From the NCBI GenBank assembly GCA_004794655.1, contig SMMW01000503.1, forward strand, positions 634,001 to 698,000: DNA of 64,000 bases. Reading direction: 5' to 3'. The notes under the pieces are model-generated. The model saw only the letters and a list, made by a program, of their open reading frames with translations. It was not told the DNA's origin and made no database searches. The translations under genes and the position numbers were made by a program. This document shows, piece after piece, positions 47,034-56,690 of the stretch. Numbering within the stretch: position 1 is the first letter of the stretch; every line of letters begins with the position of its first letter. Origin of the DNA: Marisa cornuarietis (lineage: Eukaryota > Mollusca > Gastropoda > Architaenioglossa > Ampullariidae).

Positions 47034-47232
47034 TGGGAGAGACAGAGATGTAGTGACGACAGTCGCACACGTCGAGGAGGGCCGAGAGGTGAGGTGGAGG
47101 GAGGAGGCCAGCTTCCTCAAGTAAGATGTGTAGGTTGTAGAAGGTGTTGAGATTAAGGTTAGAGAGCGGACGTTTGCGTTTAATTGTTTGTGTGTGGAAT
47201 AAATAAAGCCTTGCTGTAGGAAGGACATTGTG
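47034..47232 (+). mobile_element. Possible solo or 3' LTR preceded by a polypurine tract
   Basis: GGGAGAGACAGAGA (47,035-47,048) is followed by TGTAGTGACGACAGTCGC and about 180 bp containing GGAATAAATAAAGCC and ending near AGGAAGGACA. This layout (purine tract, TG start, polyA signal, CA end) fits a short Gypsy/Mag-type LTR and parallels 26,855-27,312. There is no clear target duplication and no pol gene. Confidence 0.3.
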
Positions 47233-48820
47233 AGGTTATGAATTATTGTCCTGCGATATTTATCCGCTGCTGTCTTCTTTCCCACCCTTTCCATCCTGTG
47301 CCCCTTAACCTTGTCTATCCGCTCTCTGTCTTATGTAACAAAGCCCATTGGCTCCAAGCATGTCGAGTAAAGGGGACGAAGTTTTATGTCTGATAGAAAG
47401 GCGCCCATATATATTTTTTCTTATTTTCTCTCTCTCTCATATTGTGTAATGGAGGCGCGTCTCCCGGTAGGACAGCTCGAACGGTCCCCAGATATTTTGC
47501 CTGGTGGATATCGGGGTAAACCAATACAGGGGATGGGGGAGTCCCGTTATACTTCCATGATATGTAATATCTAATAAAATGCTTTTAGGATGAGGAAAAC
47601 CAAATCACAGGAAGCAAAACTTGTTTTGTATCACACAAATTAAAGTTGAAATTAAGGAGCTTGAATTTCCAAGTTCCGTTGAATAAATGAAGGCAAAATA
47701 AGATCCCCAGAAATGAAATGATCTGTAGTCTCTGTAACTATAGATGAAGAGGATACATTTCCTAACCACCGTATAAATTATTTATCACCTTACTATACTC
47801 ACAATCCTACTGCTTATAAATTACATTCTTTATTAACTTGAAGAAATAAAAAGACCCTAACTAGATTACCTCGATTTGTTGTAACTGAGGCCGGTTACCT
47901 AGAAGAAATAATTGTGTGTGTGTGTGTGTGTGTGTGTTTAAGAATATATAAATACATCTATATGGGAATATGAGTGAGTATGTGTATGCATCTGTGATTG
48001 AGGTAAGAATGAGAGAGACCTCCCTCAAAAGTTTATCCCTTGTTTACATGTGTTGATATACTTTGATTTATTTGATTACATATGGGGATATGCTTTAAAG
48101 GGCTTTAAAGGGTTAAAAGAAGGTAAAAACGAGTGAGTGATACAGAAAATTAGTTTTTAATATATTAGCTGTTACAAACCGACCAGTATGAGAGAGAGAA
48201 AGAGAGATACAGAATGTGTGTGCGTGTGTGGATGTGTAGATGTGAGTGAGAGATATTGTATATAAAGATAGGAATTGTGTGAATGTGTGTAGAAGAAGAA
48301 GAATTCATTCATTGACAGAGTGATAGCACACGAGGAATTTGACTTGATGATGGTCGTCAGTTATTCAACAAATAGGCCTACTGATCACACTCACACTCAT
48401 ACTTGCAGACACTCGCAATGTTGTTTTTATACTCCCGTATATTTCCTCCACAGACATATGCACGAACATACACACTAACCCTCTTTCTCTCATTCTCTCT
48501 CTTCCACACTTTCTTTTCTTGCACATACACAGATACTGCTCACATTGACCGGACCTGACCCACATATATATATATATATTCTGAACATTGCAATATCCTT
48601 TAGGGGACGACAGAGTAAGAAAGAATTTTGAATCTTGAAAGTTGTCAAAAGCCCAATGACCAGTAACTTTGTCGTCTTCGTCTTCATCAACCGAGAGGAA
48701 CGGAAATGTCCATGGAAATGTTGGCCGATAACAGACCGGTTCTCTTTCACTTAAAAGGACAGGTGATGATAAGAAGTGTCTCAGAGCTGGAGTCTCAGTC
48801 GTAGTATGTCAGAGCTTTGC
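47233..48820. other. Unannotated stretch
   Basis: Contains (GT)n at 47,913-47,937, TG-rich patches around 48,215-48,290 and a TA run at 48,566-48,579. No gene supported. Confidence 0.5.
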
Positions 48821-49195
48821 TGTGCTCAACCTTTGTCTGATGTGCTCAGCCTTTGTCTGATGTGCTCAGCCTTTGTCTTGTGCTCAGCCTTTGTCTGATG
48901 ATGTGCTCAACTTTTGTCTGATGTGCTCAACTTTTGTCTGATGTGCTCAGCCTTTGTCTTGTGCTCAGCCTTTGTCTGATGTGCTCAACTTTTGTCTGAT
49001 GTGCTCAACTTTTGTCTGATGTGCTCAGCCTTTGTCTGATGTGCTCAACCTTTGTCTGATGTGCTCAACTTTTGTCTGATGTGCTCAACTTTTGTCTGAT
49101 GTGCTCAGCCTTTGTCTGATGTGCTCAGCCTTTTTCTGATGTGCTCAACTTTTGTCTGATGTGCTCAACCTTTGTCTGATGTGCTCAACCTGTTT
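48821..49195. repeat. 20-bp minisatellite, about 19 copies
   Basis: Unit gtgctcaacctttgtctgat with variants cagcc and caact. Two units are shortened to about 15-16 bp (gtgctcagcctttgtctt) and one carries a 3-bp gat insertion. Confidence 0.94.
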
Positions 49196-49315
49196 TTGCT
49201 GTGTACACTGTACAGACTTCGTCTTTGTTGCTCTTAGCCTTTGTCTGTTGTTCGGTTGGATACAGTTCTACAAATAGGTTCATGTAAATAGAAACATGTA
49301 TAAATGTACTTCTCC

Positions 49316-49318
<3 letters not shown>

Positions 49319-49388
<70 letters not shown>
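49319..49388. repeat. (CA)n microsatellite
   Basis: About 35 copies. Confidence 0.98.
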
Positions 49389-49389
<1 letters not shown>

Positions 49390-50966
49390 TCTTTCCCTCC
49401 CATAACCTTGTGTGTATATTTCTGTCTGTCGGTCTCTCGCAATTTCTTCCTATTGTATATATATCCGTCTTCATTTATAACATAGCACGCACTTTCTTTC
49501 TAATTTCGCCCACAAAAGAGTATTCTTCGCGATTTTCGAATATTTTGTACAAAAACTCTCTCACCTTTTGACTCCATCTCTCCTTCTATTATTTAATCTT
49601 TCTCTCTCGCGCTAGAAATACTAATGCAAGTATTTTCATTTTCAAGACTTCTTAACATCATTTTTATTGAGAAAGGTATATCTCCAAGTCAATTAGTCAA
49701 AGTCCAGTATAGTATTAATTCCAAAACATGTGACATCAACGAAGCAGCCAGCTAGAGGACTGTTGCTTTAACATATGTAATAAGTAAAATGTATCAAAAT
49801 ATTCACAACGAAGACTGACGATGTTGGTTGCAGAAGAGAAATTCTTAGAAGAATAGGCAGGTTTGGAAAAGGCTTAACATAATAAACGCTATCTATATTG
49901 TTTTTGTTATTCGACAGAAATACAAGAAAATGCAGTTCACGTTTCGTGATTAAAATTTTCTGTTGACCCTATAAATAGATGTATTCTGTAGACACCATTC
50001 GGATGAAAAATGGTGTACATATAATAATGTACCAGGGCCTGCGAGAGGTATACAGTTTATTACGTGTATGTGAGAGAAGAGTTTGTTTCTACTGATTTTT
50101 TGTTTCGAATGTCCAGAAGGAAATGATATCCTCCTTCTTCATCAATGAATTAATAGTAGAAATAAATAAAAGATGAAAGTATGTGATCCAGCCATAAAGC
50201 TCTTTGTTATTTGCTGCCGTGTGCAGCTGATGATGCATTCATTTCTAAAATTGCTGCTGTACTGCAAAACCAACCGAATGGGCTTAAAAAAATAAGCTGT
50301 CTGTTCACCGCGTCCCGATGGGACTTCCAGAACACGTGTCTGTTCAGGCAGAACACTGTAGGTGTCAAGCAAGCCACACAGAGTATGACAGACAAAATAG
50401 GCGAGCCTTGTCTTCAAATAATATTTAAAAGTGTGTTTTGATATTGTTTAGGTGGAGTGAAGAGCCTGCTTGTTATAAAGTTTGTCAGTTTTCCCGATGG
50501 AAGCTGATAACATCGGAAAGGATACGATGCGTGGAGGCTCATTAAGCGTGAACAACTTAAAGGTCAGCCCGAACACTAATCATTTCAAGATTTGTATGCG
50601 TAAATAATTCCCTACAAATTATAATTTCTTGTCAAGCCTTTTCACCTGCGCTCTTTGTTAATGGGTAAAAATCTCAGTTTTAGTGGCGCCACCAAGGAGG
50701 GCTCTTTACTATGGAAGTGTTTCATTAACATCGAAACGTTTGAAAATGCTTCCGTCCTCCATCGATAACTTATTATAACTTAATTTCGACGAATCCCATT
50801 TAAAAACAAATCAACCTTTCCAATAATAATAAAAAAATTAGAAGAATTCAACAGTCCGGAGCCAAATATTAACGCATTATTCGGGTTCGCCTTTAAGAAT
50901 TGTAGCATAAGGGAGCGTAGCTTATAGGGGTGGTTAGACAAACATTGGCAATGAAAGGGTAAAGCT
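49389..50966. other. Unannotated stretch
   Basis: AT-rich. No assignable frame or repeat. Confidence 0.5.
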
Positions 50967-51234
50967 CTGGGCCCAGTTGCACAACACATTTCTAAACGTT
51001 AAAACTGTTCTAAAGAAGCAAAGTCTCTTTTTAGCCATTTTGATGCATTGCAGAAAAACAAAAAAATTGTACTGACAGGACGAAAAGTCAGACTTAAACA
51101 ACTTTATCTTACTTAAAGCAGTTTTAGTTTTAGAAATTCTAAAATTGTAGTGTGAACTTTAAACTAATTATGTAAATAAATTTTAATGCCTAAAAGTGTT
51201 TAAAATTAAAAATGTGTTGTGCAACTGGCCCCTG
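50967..51234 (-). mobile_element. Harbinger-like MITE, copy 2
   Basis: The element spans 50,970-51,231 (262 bp), reversed relative to copies 1 and 3. TIRs start GGCCCAGTTGCACAACACAT and end GTTGTGCAACTGGCCC. CTG flanks it at 50,967-50,969 and 51,232-51,234, a clean 3-bp CWG target duplication. Confidence 0.88.
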
Positions 51235-51427
51235 GCTGCGGCTTGACGATTCCCTCGATCAGTTGCTAATTGCAGTGAACAATTTTAACGCGCTGCGTCG
51301 CGAGCAAGCGGCTATATTTTGCTACAACCCTAATTGTCTTCTAACGCACATTTTACCGATTCACCAACCAACCTTTCCAAGGAAGAAGCATGTATTTGTA
51401 CGGTAGCAGGTAGTGCGTAATTTGGCT

Positions 51428-51478
51428 AAAACAAACAAACAAACAAACAAACAAACAAACAAGCAAGCAAACAAACAA
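51428..51478. repeat. (AAAC)n microsatellite
   Basis: About 12 copies, with two AAGC variants. Confidence 0.95.
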
Positions 51479-51914
51479 CCCCTCCAAAAAACCCTCTAAA
51501 ACAAACCGAAAGTAAATAAAAAATAAAACAAACTAGAGAGTAATATCAGATTAACAATTAAAAACAAACTAAGCAAATGAAATTAAAAATAAAATGAAAT
51601 AATTGTATAACAAAATTAAAAATATAACAGTTTTAAAATACTACTGGATACTAATGGAAGTCAGTATAAAAATAATAAAAAATATTGCGAGCAATAAAGT
51701 ATCATCAGTAGTAAAGTAAGCTGATAAAAAAATACACAAACTAGGGTTCGTTTGCTCAGGCGTTCGTCCAACGACGCGTGAAACTTGCGCGCAACCAGTC
51801 CTTCGTTTTGTTGCACGAGCCCTCGCATGACGGCGCTCGTTAAAAGGTCACGACCTCACTCTCAAACCTAAAGGCAGTTCCTGCCAAGTCAGGAGACACG
51901 AAAAGTGCATGCAA

Positions 51915-52030
51915 GGCCACGCTGGCGGTTAAACAGAGTCAACAATAGAACTGTTTGGCAAAGAGTCGCTGGTTCGAGGCCTGTTCGTGCCTGTGGCTGG
52001 AAAACTCTTCTTGACGAGCCAATAGAAATG
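51915..52030 (+). mobile_element. tRNA-related SINE-like remnant
   Basis: B-box core GGTTCGAGGCC (51,971-51,981) preceded by TGGCGGTTAAACAGAGTCAA (possible A-box side). No intact cloverleaf, so not called a tRNA gene. Confidence 0.32.
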
Positions 52031-54671
52031 GGTATCTGGTTTCTCAGTAGAAGGTGAAGGAGAGGGCTGTGCCCTTTCCCCCCCCCCCCACCGTTCTCAA
52101 GCAAGGCCCTAGGCGTGATGTTCACTGGCAGTTCACAGTCCCTTACTGGCATCGGACTATTAAACCTTCACCTTCGGTTTCCGCCGTTTCCCACCTGACT
52201 TTTCGCAGAGGTGAAACCTGTTAGGCTTTTGTTTTGCCCACACCAGCAGGAAGATATCCAATACATAAAGACTAGAGCATCCTCTAAACACCGCCCTTCA
52301 GCCAGTGACAGGATTCCTCAACATGGTGCCTGTTCATCAGGAGGGGGAGCTGAGACTGGGGTTACCTGAGCTGTCCACGTCATCCATTAACACACCTGTA
52401 CATCCAGTTTACCCTTCGAGCAGGGACAACCATAAAAAAGCAGGGGGGTGGGTGGGTGCAGTGAAGAAGTCCTGCCATAATTCTGTATTTATACCAAACA
52501 AAAGTTTATGCCCGCGCTGTCGACAAATGCACCTGCTTAAAAAAAAAACAGAAATAAAAATGCATCTACCTCGGAGGACGTCATCTCTGATACGCCCACA
52601 GGACATTGACTAACACTTACAGAGAAATCAGAATATAAAGTTTTCTAGAATTATCATCGAGCTGTTACATTATTGTGATGTATTCACCATCTTGAATCCA
52701 CGACATGAAGTTAAATAAGACCAGGGTTGGACGGCCGCTCGTCATGTCCCAAGCTGTTCCACTTTATTTCCCCATTTTATTTTCCATCTTTCTCTCTTTG
52801 TGACGCCCCTCTCTCCCCTCACTCGCCCCTCCCAACTTCTTCCTTCGCAGGACTCAGTGTCTTTCTCGTTGTCTGCATTTGTCCATCCTTTTCTATTATT
52901 TTATCTTTCTTTCCTGTAATCTCTTCATCTTACCTACACCTGTAGTTCTACATATTTTCTCCTTTATTATTTTTCTCTCTGTTCCTTATCATTTGCTCAT
53001 TTATGTATTGGTCGATTTATTATTCTTTTTTGTCATTTATTTTTTCTTCAATTTTGATTATTCTTGCCATTTTCGTTTTCTTCCTTATTTCCTTTCTCTC
53101 TATATCTTCGTGTTTTTTAATTGTTTCTTTCTTTTTTGATTTCTTTTCATTGTTTTTAACTTTTCTATTCTGTTGTAGCTTGATGATTTCAGCAATTGTT
53201 TCTATATTTGTGCTAGTCATTTTTTTTCCTTTCTATTTATCCCCCTCTGCCCTAGTTTTCCTTTACTATTTCCTTTCATTTTATTTTTTTCTGTTCGCTC
53301 TTGTGTATTTACTGGTCTACTCTGACTTCCATTTTCTGTTGGTTGTTGTCTCATTCGCCAGTATCCTTAGTTTTGACATGCCCGTATTATAAGTAGACCA
53401 ACTGTAATTATGTGTAAGTAATAAATTAAGTACAGGAAAGACACATTTTTTTTCAAAACCTAACGAACACAAAAGGCATATACGAAGAACGGAGAGGCAG
53501 AACAAGAAAGATCTGCATAAATTTTAATTTTTTATTTTAGTGTTAGTGTATTTATTTATTTACTTATTCATAGCCTCCCAGAAGCAATGTATCAATACAA
53601 GTTTGTTCATCATGTCGCATGTGCAGTGACTAATATTATTTTTGACATATTGCTACTTTTGATGCTATAGGCAGTAAAATCCGCGTGTTGTTGCCCGACT
53701 GTAAGTATACCCACACCCTCACCAGTCAATGCAAATAGGATTCAGGAGGATGACAGGTTTTCTTCACATGTGCACGAAAGTGTAACTCACTTTATACTCA
53801 CTTAAAAAAAAGAATAGTGTTTAGATGGCAAAGATAAATGTCTAAGCTATAGCTGCCCCGCCCATAACACTTCTTTCAGGTAACGTGTACACACCTGCCA
53901 TACTCTGGTACACTTGTGGGCTTGACAATGACTGGAAGAATAACTTTTCACCAAGACATGACCAAGGTTTGGCAAAAGTCATTCAAAGGCGCACATTCCT
54001 GTTTCGTTGATGGTACAGACAGTATGTGATAACCAAACCTCTCGGTGATTGTGACAGTTCACCTTCAAGGTCACTGCCTCTGAACCTGGAAACCTCAAGG
54101 ACCTGATAAAGGTTCAGAGGTTGTTTGCTGTTCGACTTCATGTTTCATTGTTTCGAAACAGCAACGACACGAGTCTCAAAGACAGTCTCAGAACTTAGTT
54201 TAGAGCTTGGGTACCCAGGATTGTGTTTAGCCAATCAAAGAAAGAGAGAAAAAAAAAAGGTTTGTGGTAACAGGATAGGGGCTGTGGTACATGTACTATT
54301 CTATAAACAGACATTTTCACCCCTCGTTGGCGTGATAGGGCCAACAGACAGTAGAACATAAACGATTTACAATCAGCTAGCGAATGGTGTGTACACACAG
54401 AGCATCAGCAAACAATGTTCTACTCTTTCTTTCAAAATGGTTTCAGTAATTTAGTAACCATGACAGCGAAACTCTTAAATACATTCTACATGACCCCGGG
54501 GTTGACTTCTCTCTCGTAGTCCGCCATGATATAACAACAACAAAAAGCAGCAACAAAACCCAACTACAGCCCACTCTAACTGTGGCATTGCAAAATAGTG
54601 CACATACTTTCGAAAATAATCGCGCATCAGACGTTGATACCGACCTGCCTGTCTGCTTGTGTGGTTGACAG
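52031..54671. other. Unannotated stretch with a long pyrimidine-biased block
   Basis: From about 52,745 to 53,330 the plus strand is overwhelmingly T and C, with few purines. The hydrophobic Phe/Leu/Ser frames there follow from composition. No gene supported elsewhere in the stretch. Confidence 0.5.
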
Positions 54672-54726
54672 TTTGGCCAGACTGGGGACTCGTTTTTCCG
54701 CCGTCCGTACTGCAGCGATTCGTGAA
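54672..54726 (+). CDS. Candidate exon, unknown product (55 nt)
   Basis: Acceptor CTGTCTGCTTGTGTGGTTGACAG| and donor GTGAA|GTAAGTG enclose 55 bases. The frame that takes two bases from upstream reads LARLGTRFSAVRTAAIRE and ends on a codon boundary. A second frame is also open. The (GT)n array at 54,731 begins inside the donor context. It lies only 86 bp from a minus-strand candidate exon, so at most one of the two may be real. Confidence 0.22.
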
Positions 54727-54730
54727 GTAA

Positions 54731-54758
<28 letters not shown>
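54731..54758. repeat. (GT)n microsatellite
   Basis: About 14 copies. Confidence 0.95.
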
Positions 54759-54762
<4 letters not shown>

Positions 54763-54812
54763 ATCCGCCAGATTTTGAGCGGACTTTAAAGATCTTCCAT
54801 GCTTGTACTTAC

Positions 54813-54852
54813 CTCCCAGCATGCCACGGCGCTGTCGCTTGCTGAAGCTCAT
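54813..54852 (-). CDS. Candidate first coding exon, unknown product (40 nt coding part)
   Basis: On the minus strand an ATG at 54,852-54,850, directly after an in-frame TAG, opens MSFSKRQRRGMLG and reaches GGGAG|GTAAGTAC, a near-consensus donor (54,807-54,812), with one spare base. Upstream lies the CpG-rich block with a CRE-like site, as expected for a promoter. The basic, serine-containing N-terminus is not recognised. The start context is weak (T at -3), so the ATG could instead be an upstream ORF in a 5' leader. Confidence 0.33.
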
Positions 54853-54854
54853 CT

Positions 54855-55020
54855 ACATAATTTATGCACGCTGACTTGGCTCGGCCTTCAGAGCCACTCG
54901 CCACGCCGCTCCGGCCTTCCGCCCGGCCGTGCGCATTACGTCACTGTCTGGGAGCCGCAGCGCGCGTGATGAATGCGCGATTGTCTACGTCTCTCGTGTT
55001 TTGCCTACGTGACGGGGCAC
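54855..55020. promoter_or_regulatory. CpG-rich promoter-like block with TTACGTCA
   Basis: The densest CpG stretch in an otherwise AT-rich window (ccacgccgctccggccttcc, then gcccggccgtgcgcattacg). It contains TTACGTCA (54,936-54,943), one base from the consensus CRE, and tacgtgacgg (55,006-55,015). A TATA-like CATAAATTATG lies at 54,855-54,865 on the minus strand. It could drive transcription on either strand. Confidence 0.38.
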
Positions 55021-55114
55021 TGTTTCCACTCGGCAATACTATCATATCTTTTATATGCCTCGCTCTCTGACATACTTTAAAACTAAGCTGTAGAATTCAC
55101 GCAGAATAATGTCC

Positions 55115-55146
<32 letters not shown>

Positions 55147-55172
55147 CGTGTGTGTGTGTGTGTGCGCGCGCG
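55115..55172. repeat. (GT)n to (GC)n compound repeat
   Basis: GT array with GC interruptions ending in gcgcgcgcgcg. Alternating purine-pyrimidine, so Z-DNA-prone. Confidence 0.92.
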
Positions 55173-56080
55173 CGGGCGTTTGAGCGGGAGTGTGTGCGTG
55201 TGGCCACGCGCTCCTCTCCCTCTCTCTCTCTCTGTGTGTGTGTCATCACGCTCTTCAAAAGCAGGTACTGTTGACGAGTTTAGGAACAATCCCCCCTCCC
55301 CCAACTGTCACTGATCGTACTATTGTATCCCATAATTTTCATGCTGGGACCTTCACTATTCTCGGGCCCTTAGGTGTATATTATACAGATTGGTCAGCTA
55401 CAACAGCAGAATAAAGCTTATTTTATGTGTATGTGTGTGTTAGAATGTATAAGAATATTTGTGTGTGTGTGTGTCTGTCTCTCTGTGCACGTGCGCGCAT
55501 GTGTAGGTAGATGTGTGTGTGTGTGTGCACGCGCACGTGCGTGTCTGTTACTAAAGAAAAAGGTGACCTGTTTAAGGGCGACAAGTCTGGTTTTTTTTTC
55601 GGGTTCGCCACATAAATTAAAATGTCTGCCATGTCCTCCAAAATTGTTTCTGAAGTTGGTGGCTATAGGTCACATATTTTCAAAATAATTTCTTAAAGTC
55701 GCATAGAACTTTATTTCAAATGTGCCGAACTCTATCCCAACATTTATCCAATCGGCGCCATTTTCGTTCACCGTTGTATTACCCGTGTAAAAAAAAAAAG
55801 TCGCTTTTAGTTTGCCGATGATGAAGTAACTGGTTCAAGACAAACTCTGAGGTTGTAGATGCTTCATCTTGTTTTGACCAATGAAATGTTTATTGATCCT
55901 CAAGAAAAGACCATCTTGTACCTACTCTACATTTTGCTACTGTCCAGCCATTTAGGAGATGAACTGAAACAGAGGGAGGCTGACAATCGCAGGACACAAA
56001 GAATACAGAAGTAATAATGAGTAACATTTTCCGGATGATGTATATACAGATATGCGGAAATACATTTTTTGCGATTGCGT

Positions 56081-56082
<2 letters not shown>

Positions 56083-56139
<57 letters not shown>
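56083..56139. repeat. (CA)n microsatellite
   Basis: About 28 copies. Confidence 0.97.
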
Positions 56140-56141
<2 letters not shown>

Positions 56142-56450
56142 TAGGATAATGGAGGTCCAGAATATATATGACAGTATCCTAAATATAAAAGAATATAAAT
56201 GCAGGGTTTCAACTTTGCATATTATCTCGGGTAACCATTACGAGCTGACAAACCTTTTTTTTTCTCAGCGCACATGTACCTAGTTTAACGAATTTTCATA
56301 TCACAAGTGAATTTATTCGACTTAGACTAGACGAATAAAATTAGAATTCCTTCTAACTTAAAGCTACCAAAGCTACCTCACACTAGAAATATTAGCCTAC
56401 AATTTTACCTACAATTCACCTGTCTGTATGTCACGCACACATGCACTCAT

Positions 56451-56452
<2 letters not shown>

Positions 56453-56492
<40 letters not shown>
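56453..56492. repeat. (CA)n microsatellite
   Basis: About 20 copies, adjacent to a SINE-like element. Confidence 0.96.
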
Positions 56493-56494
<2 letters not shown>

Positions 56495-56499
56495 CCCAT

Positions 56500-56690
56500 G
56501 CCCTGGGAAGAAGTAAGCGGTGGGGGAGCGGGAGAACTGGTGTCATACCCCTAGCTCGCAGTTTAGTTTAATACTGGCAAGCAGGCGGTGGCACTCGAAG
56601 AGAAATATCATTGCGCCCGAGATGGGATGCGAACCCTTCACCGTACTGGTGAGCAGCACTTGATCTTTGATACCGGTCCGGACCATGCAC
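56500..56690 (-). mobile_element. tRNA-related SINE-like element (family 2)
   Basis: The minus strand carries a B-box core GGTTCGCATCC (56,625-56,635), then GGGCGCAATGATATTTCTCT and TCGAGTGCC, colinear with the 10,420-10,600 element. A (CA)n array lies at its presumed 3' side. Decayed; limits approximate. Confidence 0.42.

Larger units (their letters stand above)
55021..56452. other. TG/CA repeat-rich stretch without a gene
   Basis: Dominated by degenerate GT arrays (55,115-55,172; 55,425-55,545) and (CA)n at 56,083. No assignable frame. Confidence 0.55.

Noticed and set aside
53003..53392. 129-codon Phe/Leu/Ser-rich frame resembling a membrane protein
   Set aside because: Explained by the extreme pyrimidine bias of the tract.
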